Part shown: positions 50,138 through 60,312 of the stretch, one piece after another
Layout: each line of letters begins with the position of its first letter
Numbering within the stretch: position 1 is the stretch's first letter
NCBI GenBank assembly: GCA_910586825.1
Contig: CAJUJF010000007.1
Location: forward strand, 1 to 64,000
Origin: an uncultured Christensenellaceae bacterium
GTDB taxonomy: Bacteria > Bacillota > Clostridia > Christensenellales > Borkfalkiaceae
Length of the DNA: 64,000 nucleotides
Direction of reading: 5' to 3'
Made by a program: the position numbers and the translations under genes
Notes under the pieces: generated by a model
Told to the model about the DNA's origin: nothing
The model's input: only the letters and a program-made list of their open reading frames with translations
Databases searched by the model: none

Positions 50138-51099
50138 ATCCGTTCGATCGGCGCGCCGCACGGCGCGGCGCTTTGATCCGGAAATGCGTCCGTTGGGGCG
50201 CGCTCGCGCTCTTAATCATCGCATTGGCGCTTACGGCGCGCTTTCTGTCCTATCGCTCGCTGCTTCCCGCCGTTGAGATCGCAGCGCGGGAGGAGGGAGA
50301 GTTCCGGATCCATTTTCTCGCGGCGGGACAGGGAGATTGCACGATAGTGGAATTTCCCGACGGCGAACTGCTCGTGGTCGACGCGGGAAGAGGATCGTTT
50401 GCGGAAGAAAATTACCTGTTGCGTTACATAAAGGGGTTGCGCCCTAAGGAAATTTCGCTGATCGCGACGCATGCGGACGCCGACCATTTCGGCGGATTTA
50501 CGGAGCTGTTGGCGCTGTACCGCGTGAAAAAAGTCTATCTTCCGCTTCTTGATGCAGAGACTTCGGAGTATCGGCGGTTTTTAAACGCCGTTGCCCGCGA
50601 GCGTTGCGAAACGGAGACGCTTGCGCGCTATTCCCTGATCGCGCACGACAGCGGCGCTTATCTTGCCTGCGTCTCTCCGCTTTCGGACGGGGAGACGGAC
50701 GAAAACGACGCTTCCGCCGTGCTGTATCTCTCCTGCGGCGGCGTGAACGTTCTGCTTTGCGGCGATATTTCCGCCGCGGTAGAGAGAAAACTCGCGCGCG
50801 AATACGCGCTCGCCGAAGGGATCTTCGATTGCGGCGGGTATCCCGTGAGGTTGGAAGAGACGGATATCTTGAAAGTCGCGCACCACGGTTCGGGTTATTC
50901 TTCCTGCAAAGAATGGCTGGATCTTTTGGGCGCGAAAACCGCGGTCGTCAGTTGCGGAAAGGGAAACGCGTATTCGCATCCCGCTTCCGGCGCGATCGCA
51001 AGGCTTGCCGCTTCGGGCGCGGAAATTTTCCGCACCGACGAGCTGAACGCGGTGAGAGTGACCGTAAAAGACGGAAATTACAGAATCGATACGGAGTAG
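50134..51099 (+). CDS. ComEC/Rec2-like MBL-fold hydrolase with membrane anchor
   Basis: The 321-residue protein has one N-terminal membrane helix (about 20-42), then an extracytoplasmic metallo-beta-lactamase domain like the C-terminal domain of ComEC: HFLAAGQGDCTIVEFPDGELLVVDAG, THADADHFGGF, LLCGDISA and LKVAHHGSGYSS. ComEC-type domains can degrade a DNA strand, but the channel domain is missing, so a role in competence is not implied. GTG start overlapping the patatin gene. Confidence 0.86.
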   Translation: MNPFDRRAARRGALIRKCVRWGALALLIIALALTARFLSYRSLLPAVEIAAREEGEFRIHFLAAGQGDCTIVEFPDGELLVVDAGRGSFAEENYLLRYIKGLRPKEISLIATHADADHFGGFTELLALYRVKKVYLPLLDAETSEYRRFLNAVARERCETETLARYSLIAHDSGAYLACVSPLSDGETDENDASAVLYLSCGGVNVLLCGDISAAVERKLAREYALAEGIFDCGGYPVRLEETDILKVAHHGSGYSSCKEWLDLLGAKTAVVSCGKGNAYSHPASGAIARLAASGAEIFRTDELNAVRVTVKDGNYRIDTE

Positions 51100-51103
51100 A
51101 AAC

Positions 51104-52231
51104 ATGAAACTTACGACGGCAGGAGAATCTCACGGAAAGGCGCTCGTCGCGATCATCGAAGGGCTTCCCGCGGGCTTGAAGCTCGATTTCGACGAAATCC
51201 GGACCGCGCTGGCGTTGCGTCAGAGCGGATACGGCAGGGGCGGGCGGCAGAAGATCGAACGGGATACGGCGGAGATCCTGACGGGGGTTAGAAACGGCGT
51301 CACGCTCGGCAGTCCCGTCACGCTTGCCGTCTATAACCGCGATTACGAGAACTGGAAGGCATATATGGCGCCCGAAGGTTGCGATACCTCCGTCCGCGTT
51401 TTGAGCAAAGTCCGCCCCGGACATGCAGATCTCACGGGATTGAAAAAATTCGGCGGGACGGACGCGCGAAATATTTTGGAGAGGGCGTCCGCGCGGGAGA
51501 CCGCCGTCCGCGTCGCCGCGGGTACGGTGTTCCGCCAATATTTGCGCGCTTTCGGCGTGGAGATCGCGGGATACGTGCGCGCATGCGGCGAGGTCCGCGA
51601 CGATAAAAAATATACCTTCGAAGAAATCGCGTGCAACCGTTCCCCGCTGCTCGGCATGATGAATGCGGAAAAAGAGCGGGAAGCGGCGTCCTATATCGAC
51701 GACTGCGCGACGAAAGGGGACACCTGCGGCGGGATTCTGGAAATCCGCGTGAAGGGTTTAAAAAGCGGCTTCGGAAGCTGCATGACGTATGCGGAGAAGC
51801 TGGATGCCCGTCTTTCCGCGGCGCTGATGAGCGTGCAGGCGATCAAAGGCGTAGAGGTCGGGATCGGCTTCGGCGCGGCAGTGCGCCGCGGAAGCGAAGT
51901 GCACGATGAAATTTTCGGCGGCGAAGGGGGATTCCGCCGCCGGACGAACCGCGCGGGCGGGATCGAGGGCGGCATGAGCAACGGAGAAGAGTTAGTGTTC
52001 CGCGCCGCCATGAAGCCCATTCCTACGCTGATGAAGGGGCTGAACACGGTGGATTACGCGACGGGTCAGCCAGCGCGCGCCGCCGCCGAACGGAGCGACA
52101 CCTGCGCGGTGACCGCCTGCGGGGTCGTTCTCGAAAGCGCGCTTGCCGCGGAACTTGCGGCGGTCGTTTCCGAGCGGCTCGGCGGGGACAATATGGCGGA
52201 AGTCGTCGAACGGTACGGGAGGCTGTCATGA
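51104..52231 (+). CDS. aroC: chorismate synthase
   Basis: A 375-residue FMN-dependent enzyme: GESHGKALVAIIEGLPAG at the start, RPGHADLTG, RASARETAVRVAAG and GGMSNGEELVFRAAMKPIPT. Final step of the shikimate pathway. Four bases after the previous stop; overlaps aroB (ATGA). Confidence 0.96.
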   Translation: MKLTTAGESHGKALVAIIEGLPAGLKLDFDEIRTALALRQSGYGRGGRQKIERDTAEILTGVRNGVTLGSPVTLAVYNRDYENWKAYMAPEGCDTSVRVLSKVRPGHADLTGLKKFGGTDARNILERASARETAVRVAAGTVFRQYLRAFGVEIAGYVRACGEVRDDKKYTFEEIACNRSPLLGMMNAEKEREAASYIDDCATKGDTCGGILEIRVKGLKSGFGSCMTYAEKLDARLSAALMSVQAIKGVEVGIGFGAAVRRGSEVHDEIFGGEGGFRRRTNRAGGIEGGMSNGEELVFRAAMKPIPTLMKGLNTVDYATGQPARAAAERSDTCAVTACGVVLESALAAELAAVVSERLGGDNMAEVVERYGRLS

Positions 52232-53274
52232 AACGGTTCCTTATCGAGAGCGACTGTCGGGAGGAGAGCGAGATCGTCTGCGCCAAAGACGCGCTTTCCG
52301 AATTGCGGAAGGATCGGGAGACTTTCGTATTTACCGACCGCAACGTATATGACTTGTATCGGGATACGATCAGGACGTGTTTTCCCGCGGCGCCCGTGTA
52401 CGCCATGGAGGCGGGCGAGGCGAACAAAACCCCCGAAACGCTGTTTGCGCTTCTGGGCAAAATGGCGGAAGCGGGAATGAAGCGGACGGGACGGCTGGTA
52501 TGCTTCGGCGGCGGCGTCGTCGGCGATATCGGCGGGCTGGCAAGCGCGTTGTACATGCGCGGCGTCGAGTGCGTTCAGATCCCGACGACGCTGTTGGCGC
52601 AGGTCGATTCGTCGGTCGGCGGAAAGACCGCCGTCGATTTTATGGGGGTCAAGAATCTGATCGGCGCGTTCAAACAACCCTCGCGGGTGCTCGTCGATCC
52701 CTTGTTTTTGAAAACGCTTCCAGCGCGGGAACTCCGTTGCGGTCTGGGCGAGATCGTAAAACACGCCGCGCTTGACGCCGCGCTCTTCGAAAAACTGCAA
52801 AAGAATCGCGAAAGGCTTTTCGATCTCGGTTTTCTCGGCGAAACCGTGCCCGACAATATTGCGATCAAAGCGGAGGTCGTCAAGCGGGACGCGCGCGAAT
52901 CGGGGCTGAGAAAGTGTCTGAATCTCGGACATACCACGGGACATGCGTTCGAGCTGTTGGACGGAAAGCTTTCGCACGGGGAATACGTGCTGATCGGGAT
53001 CGTGTTCGAAGCGGAACTTGCGAAAAAACACGTTGCGTGCGATGCCGCCTATCTGGAAGCGTTGCAAACGTTGGCGCTTTCGGTGCTCGGAAAAATGCCC
53101 GAACTCCCCGATGCGCGCGCCGCCGCAGAGTTTGCGAATCTCGACAAGAAGAACGCTTCGGACGGTTTCGTCGCGGTTACCGCGCCCGTGAGAAAAGGCG
53201 AATATGCGCTGCTCGAAATTCCGCGGGAAGAATACGCGGCGGAACTTGTTGCGATCAAGGAGGGGTTATGTTAA
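52228..53274 (+). CDS. aroB: 3-dehydroquinate synthase
   Basis: A 348-residue enzyme with NAD site GGGVVGDIGGLAS, VPTTLLAQVDSSVGGK-like IPTTLLAQVDSSVGGKTAVD, and metal ligands in LGHTTGHAFE. It converts DAHP to 3-dehydroquinate. Its end overlaps the aroE start by seven bases. Confidence 0.95.
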   Translation: MKRFLIESDCREESEIVCAKDALSELRKDRETFVFTDRNVYDLYRDTIRTCFPAAPVYAMEAGEANKTPETLFALLGKMAEAGMKRTGRLVCFGGGVVGDIGGLASALYMRGVECVQIPTTLLAQVDSSVGGKTAVDFMGVKNLIGAFKQPSRVLVDPLFLKTLPARELRCGLGEIVKHAALDAALFEKLQKNRERLFDLGFLGETVPDNIAIKAEVVKRDARESGLRKCLNLGHTTGHAFELLDGKLSHGEYVLIGIVFEAELAKKHVACDAAYLEALQTLALSVLGKMPELPDARAAAEFANLDKKNASDGFVAVTAPVRKGEYALLEIPREEYAAELVAIKEGLC

Positions 53275-54101
53275 AACTCGCGGTGGTGGGTAAGGACGTT
53301 TCCGCGTCGCAAAGCCCCGCCATGCACACGTTTATTTTGAACAGACTCGGCGTCTCCTGCGCGTACGACGCGGTTTCCGTTCGGCCCGAACTGTTTTCCG
53401 CGCATGCGGAAGAGCTGTTCGCGAAATACGACGCGTTTTTCGTGACCATTCCTTTCAAAGGGGAAATTATTCCTTTTTTAAAAGAGCTTCGCGGGGACGC
53501 GCCCGCGTTCGGCGCGGTGAATCTCGTCCTCTCTTGCGAACGGGCGGGCTATAATACCGACGGGTACGGATTTCTGCTGATGCTCGAAAATGCGGGCGTT
53601 TCCGTAACGGGCAAGACGGTGCTGGTGATCGGCGCAGGCGGCGCGGGCAGGAGTTGCGTCAAAAAACTGGTTGAACGGGGAGCGAAGGTTTCCGTGTTCG
53701 AACGCGATTCTTTGCGGCTCGAAAAGGTGCGGAAGGAGATCGGCGGGTTTACGCCGCTCGAAGAAGTTCCGATCGCGCCGTACGACGTCGTGATCAACTG
53801 TACGGGGATCGGCATGCACGATACGGTGGGCGCGACGCCCTCGGTAACGTTCGCAGGCGGCGGGGTCGCGCCCGTCGGCAAGGAATTGCTCTCCCTTTGC
53901 GGGACGGCGGTCGATCTCATTTACGTACCCGCGGAATCGGAATTTCTGCGCGTTGCGCGCGGCTGCGGGAAAAAGACGGTGAACGGGGCTTCGATGCTCT
54001 TTTATCAGGCGTATTACGGCGACTGTATTTTGTTGAAAAGGGAGCCTTCCGCCGACGAGGCGAAAGAGTTCTGGAATGCATACACGGAGGCAAAGAAATG
54101 A
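53268..54101 (+). CDS. aroE: shikimate dehydrogenase
   Basis: A 277-residue enzyme: shikimate-binding SASQSPAMHTFIL, catalytic K64 in VTIPFKGEI, NTDGYGF and the nucleotide loop GAGGAGRSC. The substrate-binding half is slightly divergent (VTIPFK in place of VTMPHK/VTIPHK), but the catalytic residues remain. Overlaps aroQ (ATGA). Confidence 0.93.
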   Translation: MLKLAVVGKDVSASQSPAMHTFILNRLGVSCAYDAVSVRPELFSAHAEELFAKYDAFFVTIPFKGEIIPFLKELRGDAPAFGAVNLVLSCERAGYNTDGYGFLLMLENAGVSVTGKTVLVIGAGGAGRSCVKKLVERGAKVSVFERDSLRLEKVRKEIGGFTPLEEVPIAPYDVVINCTGIGMHDTVGATPSVTFAGGGVAPVGKELLSLCGTAVDLIYVPAESEFLRVARGCGKKTVNGASMLFYQAYYGDCILLKREPSADEAKEFWNAYTEAKK

Positions 54102-54520
54102 AAATTCTCGTATTGAACGGCGTGAACCTCGCCTTGACGGGGAAGCGCGAACAGGGCGTGTACGGCAGCGAAACGCTGGAAGAGATCTGCGCCGAATTAA
54201 AGGCGTTCGCCGAAAAGCACGGGCATGCGGCGGAATGCAGGCAGTCCGATCTCGAAGGGGAGCTGTGTTCCTGGATCCACGGCGCGGAAGGTAAGTTCGA
54301 CGGGATCGTGCTCAACGCGGGCGCGTTTACCCATTATTCGTACGCGATCCGAGACGCGATCGCGTCCGTTTCGGTCCCCGTCGTCGAAGTGCACATGTCC
54401 AACGTGCACGCGCGGGAGGAGTTCCGCAAAAAATCCGTTCTGACCGAAGTCTGCAAAGGAGAGATCCTCGGCTTCGGGAAAAATTCCTATAAACTTGCCA
54501 TGGAGAGTTTCTGGCTATGA
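54098..54520 (+). CDS. aroQ: type II 3-dehydroquinate dehydratase
   Basis: A 140-residue dodecameric-type enzyme: LNGVNLALTGKREQGVYG with the flexible catalytic loop, LNAGAFTHYSYAIRDAI and VEVHMSNVHAREEFRKKSV. It makes 3-dehydroshikimate. Overlaps aroK (ATGA). Confidence 0.95.
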   Translation: MKILVLNGVNLALTGKREQGVYGSETLEEICAELKAFAEKHGHAAECRQSDLEGELCSWIHGAEGKFDGIVLNAGAFTHYSYAIRDAIASVSVPVVEVHMSNVHAREEFRKKSVLTEVCKGEILGFGKNSYKLAMESFWL

Positions 54521-55026
54521 ATATCGTACTCAGCGGCATGATGGGCGTCGGAAAATCCAGCGTCGGGATCCGCATTTCGCAACTTACGGGCATGCTGTGG
54601 GTGGACACGGACATGCTGATCACCGACCGTTACGGCAGGATTTCCGATCTGTTCGAGTTTTACGGCGAGAGCCATTTCCGTTCCCTCGAAACGGAGATCG
54701 TGCGCGAACTCTCCCAAAAGGACGGACTGATCATTTCCACGGGCGGCGGGTTGGTGCTCAAACCCGAAAACGGAGAACTTCTGAAAAAGGGCGGGAAGAT
54801 CTTTTTTATGCGCGCTTCGCTCGAAACGTTGCTCTCCCGCGTGCGGGTGGACGAAAACCGTCCGCTTCTGAAAAACACGGCGCAGACGGCGAAGACGCTC
54901 GGAGACCTGCTCTCGGTGCGTTCGCCCGTCTACGAGAGCGTTGCGGATTTCATCGTGGACACCGACGGAAAGACGGTGGACGAGGTCGCCGCCGAAATCG
55001 TCGCGCTTGCGGGGAAAGAAGCATGA
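54517..55026 (+). CDS. aroK: shikimate kinase
   Basis: A 169-residue P-loop kinase: GMMGVGKSSVG, the shikimate-binding VDTDMLI and STGGGLVL, and lid residues RVDENRPLL. Overlaps the SDR gene (ATGA). aroA (EPSP synthase) and a DAHP synthase are not in this operon. Confidence 0.95.
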   Translation: MNIVLSGMMGVGKSSVGIRISQLTGMLWVDTDMLITDRYGRISDLFEFYGESHFRSLETEIVRELSQKDGLIISTGGGLVLKPENGELLKKGGKIFFMRASLETLLSRVRVDENRPLLKNTAQTAKTLGDLLSVRSPVYESVADFIVDTDGKTVDEVAAEIVALAGKEA

Positions 55027-55718
55027 AATATGCTTTCGTCACGGGCGGGACGCGCGGCATCGGGCTGGCGGTCTGCAAACTGTTTTGCGAAGCGGGTTAT
55101 GCGGTAACCGCGACGTATTCGCACGGGGAAGAGGACGCTTGCCGCGCGCGGGAGTTGCTTCCCGCGGTCCGTTTTTTGCGCGCGGACGTCTCGGACGAAG
55201 GGGCGGTGTCCCGCGCGTTGGCGGACATGCCCGCGCTCGACGTTCTCGTAAACAACGCGGGGATCGCCTGTTGCGCGCAGGTGCAGGATACTGCGTTCGC
55301 GGATTACGAACGGGTGACAAACGTGAATTTCGGCGGGACGTTTCTCTGCTGCAAACATGCCGTCAAGAAATTGCTTGCGCGCGGCGGCGGGGCGATCGTG
55401 AACGTGTCCTCGGTGTGGGGAGAGACGGGCGGAAGTTGCGAGAGCGTGTATTCCGCTTCGAAAGGCGCGGTCATCTCCTTTACCAAAGCCCTTGCCAAAG
55501 AGCTGGCGCCGAGCGGGATCAGGGTGAACTGCGTCTCCCCCGGCGTGATCGATACCGCCATGAACGCGCGTCTGTCCGAAGAAGAGCGCGCGGCGCTGTG
55601 CGCGGAAATTCCGCTGGGTCGGTTCGGGACGCCGGAAGAGGTCGCGCGGGCGGTGTATTTTCTTGCGCACGAGACGTACGTCACGGGACAGATCTTGGGC
55701 GTGAACGGCGGTTTTTAA
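55023..55718 (+). CDS. SDR-family oxidoreductase (FabG-like)
   Basis: A 231-residue classical short-chain dehydrogenase: TGGTRGIGLAV nucleotide loop, NNAGIA, the catalytic Ser in VSSVWGETGG and YSASKGA with the Tyr and Lys. It looks like a FabG paralogue, but no fatty-acid genes are near. It is the last, translationally coupled gene of the shikimate operon; its substrate may lie in that pathway or in cofactor metabolism. Confidence 0.88.
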   Translation: MKYAFVTGGTRGIGLAVCKLFCEAGYAVTATYSHGEEDACRARELLPAVRFLRADVSDEGAVSRALADMPALDVLVNNAGIACCAQVQDTAFADYERVTNVNFGGTFLCCKHAVKKLLARGGGAIVNVSSVWGETGGSCESVYSASKGAVISFTKALAKELAPSGIRVNCVSPGVIDTAMNARLSEEERAALCAEIPLGRFGTPEEVARAVYFLAHETYVTGQILGVNGGF

Positions 55719-55756
55719 CCGGGTTTCCGAGCGCTTCGCTTTGCGCGACGGAATTT

Positions 55757-55801
55757 CAGAAATTTTTTGAAAAAATTTCTCTGAAAAAGAGGAGTTTTTT
55801 T
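55757..55801 (+). terminator. AT-rich hairpin and T-run after the aro operon
   Basis: AGAAATTTTTT and AAAAAATTTCT form an AT-rich stem, followed after a short spacer by eight Ts (55794-55801). Probably the operon terminator, though the T-run is displaced from the stem. Confidence 0.5.
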
Positions 55802-55821
55802 TATTCGCCGCGAATGATAGT

Positions 55822-56814
55822 ATGATGAAAGAAAAAACATACGAAAAAGAGCGTGCGTTTCTGGCGCCGTATGCGAAAAAATCGTACGAAAGTCTCGGCC
55901 GTCTTCGCGACGAACCGGCTTGCGCGATGCGCACCGATTTTCAGCGCGACCGCGACAGGATCATCTATTCGAAATCCTTCCTGCGGTTGAAGAACAAGAC
56001 GCAGGTGTTTTTCGCGCCCGACGGCGATCACTACATGTCCCGTCTGACGCACACGCTCGACGTCTCCCAGATCGCCCGCTCGCTTGCGCGCGGATTGTCA
56101 TTGAACGAGGATCTGGCGGAGGCGATCGCGCTCGGACACGATTTGGGGCATACGCCTTTCGGTCACGTGGGCGAGCGCGTGCTCAGCAGTCTTTGTCCGG
56201 AGGGGTTCCGCCACAGCGAACAGTCGCTGAGGGTGGTGGACGTGCTGGAAAAGGACGGGCGCGGGCTGAATCTTACGTTTGAAGTGCGCGACGGCATCGT
56301 GAACCATACCAAAAACGGACGCCCTTCGACGCTCGAAGGGGTTGCGGTGTCGCTGGCGGACAGGATCGCCTATATCAATCACGACATCGAAGACGCGATC
56401 CGCGCCGGATTTTTACGCGAGGACGAGCTTCCCGCCGAGGCGGTCTTGGCGTTCGGGCGGGATACTTCCGCGCGCATCAACACCGCGATACTCGATATCG
56501 TGGAGGAGTCGAACGGGAAACCGTATGTGCGGATGTCGCCCGCGCGCGCCGCGGCGCTCGATAAACTCCGCTCGTTCATGTTCGAACACGTGTACGAGCA
56601 TGCCAACAAACTGATTCAGGAGAGCGCGGAACGCATGCTTCGCGAACTCTATCTCTATTTCACCGATCATCCGGACCGTCTGCCTGCGCAGTATCTGCGC
56701 ACGGCGGAGACGAGCGTGCCGCGCGCGACCTGCGATTATCTCTCTTCCATGACGGATAAGTACGCGATCGGCGTGTTCAAGCAGCTATTCGTTCCGCGGG
56801 AGGGCAGCGTATGA
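55822..56814 (+). CDS. dgt: dGTP triphosphohydrolase-like HD protein
   Basis: A 330-residue HD-domain protein: RDRIIYSKSFLRLKNKTQVF, the metal site HTLDVSQIARSLARGL and GHDLGHTPFGHVGE, then NHTKNGRPSTLEGV and ADRIAYINHDIEDA. It belongs to the Dgt-like family that often precedes dnaG in Bacillota. The start (ATG 55822 or 55825) has no clear ribosome site. Overlaps dnaG (ATGA). Confidence 0.92.
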   Translation: MMKEKTYEKERAFLAPYAKKSYESLGRLRDEPACAMRTDFQRDRDRIIYSKSFLRLKNKTQVFFAPDGDHYMSRLTHTLDVSQIARSLARGLSLNEDLAEAIALGHDLGHTPFGHVGERVLSSLCPEGFRHSEQSLRVVDVLEKDGRGLNLTFEVRDGIVNHTKNGRPSTLEGVAVSLADRIAYINHDIEDAIRAGFLREDELPAEAVLAFGRDTSARINTAILDIVEESNGKPYVRMSPARAAALDKLRSFMFEHVYEHANKLIQESAERMLRELYLYFTDHPDRLPAQYLRTAETSVPRATCDYLSSMTDKYAIGVFKQLFVPREGSV

Positions 56815-58601
56815 GAGACGGAAATTACGCGGAGTTCATACGGGAATTAAAGGAAAAGAACGACATTACCGAAGTGATCGGCTCGTACGTGAAGTTGGAG
56901 CGCAGGGGGTATTCCTATTGGGCTTGCTGTCCGTTCCACCACGAAAAGACACCGTCTTTTTCCATCAACGCCGCCGACCGGTATTATCACTGTTTCGGCT
57001 GCGGCGCTTCGGGCGACGTGATCGGATTCGTTAAGGAGTACGAAAACGTCGATTTCGCGCAGGCGGTGCAAATCCTTGCGGCGCGCGCCCATCTCGAAGT
57101 TCCCGCTTACGACGACCGTTCCGCCGAAGAGGCCGCCGAGAAGAAGCGCAAGCGGGACAGGCTGCTCGCGCTCATGCGCGATTCCGCGCGGTTTTATCTG
57201 AAAAATCTTTACGCGGGGAAAGCGGATCGGCATCTTGCCTATCTCGACCGCCGCGGCATTTCGCAGTCTACGGCGAAAAAATTCGGCATCGGGGCGTCGA
57301 CGGACTACGGCTCGCTTCCCGCTTATCTACTGGCGCAGGGCTATACCGCGGAGGAGTGCGCGGAAAGCGGCGTATGCTCGCGTACGCAGGAGGGGCGGTT
57401 GATCGACGCAGAGGGGGAACGGCTGATTATTCCCATCATCAACCATCTGGACGAGGTGATCGCGTTCGGCGGGCGGTTGCTCGAAAAATCCGATCGCGCC
57501 AAGTATAAGAATACCCGCGAAACGGTAATCTTTAACAAGAGTAAAAACCTTTATAATATCAATCTCGTGAAAAAGGAAAAACGCGCGGGCGGGCTTTCTT
57601 CGATCATCATGGTCGAGGGGTATATGGACGCGATTTCTCTGTACGAAGCGGGGTTTAAAAACGTCGTCGCAAGCATGGGGACTTCGCTCACCAAGGAGCA
57701 GGCGCGGCTTTGCAAAAGGTATTCTGAAAACGTGCTGATCAGCTACGACGGCGATTTCGCGGGGCAGAAAGCGAATTTGCGCGGTCTGGAAATTTTGAAA
57801 CAGGAGGGCGTGAAAGTGCGCGTCGTGCCCATGCCGGACGGATTGGATCCCGACGACGTGATCAGGCGGCAGGGCGCGGACGGCTATCGCGCCTGTCTCG
57901 ATCGGGCGATGCCGCTCATCGATTTCCGGATCCATGCGGCGGGCTTGAAATACGATCTGAAAAAGACGGACGAAAAGCGGGATTTTATCCGCGAGGCGCT
58001 TCCCATCGTGAAAGAGGCGGAGAGCGCGACCGAACGGGAGGTTCTGTTAAAACGGATCGCTTCGGAGACGGGCGTGACGCTTTCGTCTTTGCAACGCGAT
58101 CTGGAAGGCGCGAAAGCGCCGCCTGCGGCGGAAGAAGAACGCCCGCCCGCGAAAGAGGACAACGCGGATAAAGAGAAAAAAGCCGCGCGCTTTATTCTGG
58201 CGGCGTGCCTGCTTTCGAAAAAATACGCGGCGGATTGCGATCTTGCTTCGTTTGAGTTTTCCGATCCCGATCACCGCGCGATCGCGGAATACGTAATATC
58301 GAGCCGCGCGGCGGGCATGGTGCGTCCGAGCGGGATTTTCGACGTTCTCGGTTCGGACAGCGCGGAGTTGAGCGAGGTTTTGAATCTGGATTTCGGGGAT
58401 AACCTCGATTCCGATTCCGCCGTCCGCTATTTCAACGACTGCAAGGTTTCTCTCGCCCGCAAATCGCTGGGAGAGCGGATCGCGCACGAACGGGAAAGAT
58501 ACCGCAATGCGGTTACAAGCGAGGAGAAACGGGAGATCCTTTCCCGTATCGACGAATATACGAAAAATATGAAAAAGCTTTCATTCGGAGGAAGAATATG
58601 A
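56811..58601 (+). CDS. dnaG: DNA primase
   Basis: A 596-residue primase: the CHC2 zinc finger (C40, H43, C61, C64), the RNA polymerase core, a Toprim domain with VEGYMDAI and [11 protein letters not shown], and a C-terminal helicase-binding region. Between dgt and rpoD as in the macromolecular synthesis operon. Overlaps rpoD (ATGA). Confidence 0.96.
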   Translation: MRDGNYAEFIRELKEKNDITEVIGSYVKLERRGYSYWACCPFHHEKTPSFSINAADRYYHCFGCGASGDVIGFVKEYENVDFAQAVQILAARAHLEVPAYDDRSAEEAAEKKRKRDRLLALMRDSARFYLKNLYAGKADRHLAYLDRRGISQSTAKKFGIGASTDYGSLPAYLLAQGYTAEECAESGVCSRTQEGRLIDAEGERLIIPIINHLDEVIAFGGRLLEKSDRAKYKNTRETVIFNKSKNLYNINLVKKEKRAGGLSSIIMVEGYMDAISLYEAGFKNVVASMGTSLTKEQARLCKRYSENVLISYDGDFAGQKANLRGLEILKQEGVKVRVVPMPDGLDPDDVIRRQGADGYRACLDRAMPLIDFRIHAAGLKYDLKKTDEKRDFIREALPIVKEAESATEREVLLKRIASETGVTLSSLQRDLEGAKAPPAAEEERPPAKEDNADKEKKAARFILAACLLSKKYAADCDLASFEFSDPDHRAIAEYVISSRAAGMVRPSGIFDVLGSDSAELSEVLNLDFGDNLDSDSAVRYFNDCKVSLARKSLGERIAHERERYRNAVTSEEKREILSRIDEYTKNMKKLSFGGRI

Positions 58602-59653
58602 ATTTGACGGATCAGCAAGTGCACGAGTTGGTGGAGAATATCGCGAACGCGTACAAAATGAAGGGAAGCATCTCCACGAACGCGCTGTGCGACGCGCTTG
58701 AAAAATACGACTTGAATCCCACGCAGATCGAAGTCGTCTACAAAACGCTGCCCGAACGCGGCGTATCGATTTTCGACGAGGACGAGCGCGATAAAGAGCT
58801 GTTCGAACAGGCACTCTCCGATATCGGATTCGACGATCCCGTAAAGATGTATTTAAAAGACATCGGCAGGGTGCCCCTTCTTTCGGGGGACGACGAGATC
58901 GATCTTGCCCGCAGAATGCAGGAGGGGGACGAAGAGGCGAAACAGCGGCTTTCCGAAGCCAATCTCCGCCTTGTGGTCTCGATCGCCAAGCGGTATGTGG
59001 GGCGGGGGATGCTTTTTTTGGATCTCATCCAGGAGGGCAACCTCGGATTGATGAAGGCGGTGGAAAAGTTCGATTATCTGAAAGGATTCAAATTTTCCAC
59101 GTACGCGACCTGGTGGATCCGTCAGTCGATCACGCGCGCGATCGCCGATCAGGCGCGCACCATCCGGATCCCCGTTCACATGGTGGAGACCATCAACAAA
59201 CTGACCCGTGTGACGCGGATCCTCGTGCAGGAACTCGGCAGAGAGCCTTCGCCCGAAGAGATCGCCGAAGCGATGGGCGTAGACGTCGTGAAAGTGCGCG
59301 AGATCCAGAAGATCGCGCAGGATCCCGTTTCCCTCGAAACGCCGATCGGCGAGGAGGAAGATTCTCACCTCGGCGACTTTATCGAAGACGATAAGACGCA
59401 GACGCCGGGGGATTCCGTCGCGGGAATCCTGTTGAAGGAACAGTTGCTCGGCGTGCTCGATACGCTCACCCCGCGCGAGGAGAAGGTGCTTCGCCTGCGT
59501 TACGGGATCGACGACGGAAAGCCGCGCACGCTCGAAGAGGTGGGCAAAGAATTCAACGTCACGCGCGAACGCATCCGTCAGATCGAGGCGAAGGCGCTTC
59601 GCAAACTGCGACACCCCAGTCGCAGCAGAAAGCTGAAAGACTTTCTCGAATAA
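58598..59653 (+). CDS. rpoD: housekeeping sigma factor SigA/RpoD
   Basis: A 351-residue group 1 sigma factor: region 1.1-like N terminus, region 1.2 ([17 protein letters not shown]), region 2 ([42 protein letters not shown]), region 3, and region 4 ([39 protein letters not shown]). The conventional -10/-35 promoters in this window are expected to be its targets. Confidence 0.97.
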   Translation: MNLTDQQVHELVENIANAYKMKGSISTNALCDALEKYDLNPTQIEVVYKTLPERGVSIFDEDERDKELFEQALSDIGFDDPVKMYLKDIGRVPLLSGDDEIDLARRMQEGDEEAKQRLSEANLRLVVSIAKRYVGRGMLFLDLIQEGNLGLMKAVEKFDYLKGFKFSTYATWWIRQSITRAIADQARTIRIPVHMVETINKLTRVTRILVQELGREPSPEEIAEAMGVDVVKVREIQKIAQDPVSLETPIGEEEDSHLGDFIEDDKTQTPGDSVAGILLKEQLLGVLDTLTPREEKVLRLRYGIDDGKPRTLEEVGKEFNVTRERIRQIEAKALRKLRHPSRSRKLKDFLE

Positions 59654-60312
59654 TGACGAAGCGTATTCGCGAAATCTGCTCCGCGCTCCCGCGCGTCTCC
59701 GTCTTCGCGGACGTCGGTTGCGATCACGGTTACTGTACGCGGTACATGTTCGAACGCGGGCTGTGCGAGCGGGCGTACGTCACCGACATCGGCAAAAAAT
59801 GTCTGCAAAAAGCGGAGTCGTTGCTCGCGGCGGAAATCGCGGCGGGGAAGTGCGTTCCCGTGTGTTGCGACGGGCTTTCGGGCGTGCCGCAGGGCGTGGA
59901 TTGCGTGCTCATAGCGGGCATGGGCGGCGAGGAGATCGTCCGGATTCTCGAAGGGTACGGACTGCCGCCGCGCTTTGTGTTGCAGCCCATGAAGAATTCC
60001 GAAAAAGTGCGGGCGTATCTGCTCTCCCGCGGGGTGACGATCGAGCGGGATTACACCTTTTTCGACGGAAAGCATTACGACCTGATCGCGGGAAGGCGCG
60101 GCGGCAACGACGGATATACCGACAGCGAACTGCGGTTCGGGCGGGACAATCTTCTGCGACCCTCGGCGGCGTTTTGCGAAAAGATCGGCAAAGAACGGGC
60201 GGAATTGCGCGCGCTTGCGGGAACGCCCATGTCGAACGTCAGTCGGCGCGGAATTCTCGATCGGCTGAACGAATTGGAGGTGGTACTCGATGCGATTGAA
60301 AACGATCTGTGA
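59653..60312 (+). CDS. trmK: tRNA (adenine-22 N1)-methyltransferase TrmK
   Basis: A 219-residue Rossmann methyltransferase: SAM motif VFADVGCDHGYCTRYM, DCVLIAGMGGEEIVRIL and FVLQPMKNSEKVRAYL. Start overlaps the rpoD stop by one base (TAATG). The trmK-nif3 pair after rpoD is conserved in Bacillota. Confidence 0.93.
   Translation: MTKRIREICSALPRVSVFADVGCDHGYCTRYMFERGLCERAYVTDIGKKCLQKAESLLAAEIAAGKCVPVCCDGLSGVPQGVDCVLIAGMGGEEIVRILEGYGLPPRFVLQPMKNSEKVRAYLLSRGVTIERDYTFFDGKHYDLIAGRRGGNDGYTDSELRFGRDNLLRPSAAFCEKIGKERAELRALAGTPMSNVSRRGILDRLNELEVVLDAIENDL

Noticed and set aside
50134-51099. Competence gene comEC
   Set aside because: Only the MBL domain with one membrane helix is present; the competence channel domain and ComEA are missing.
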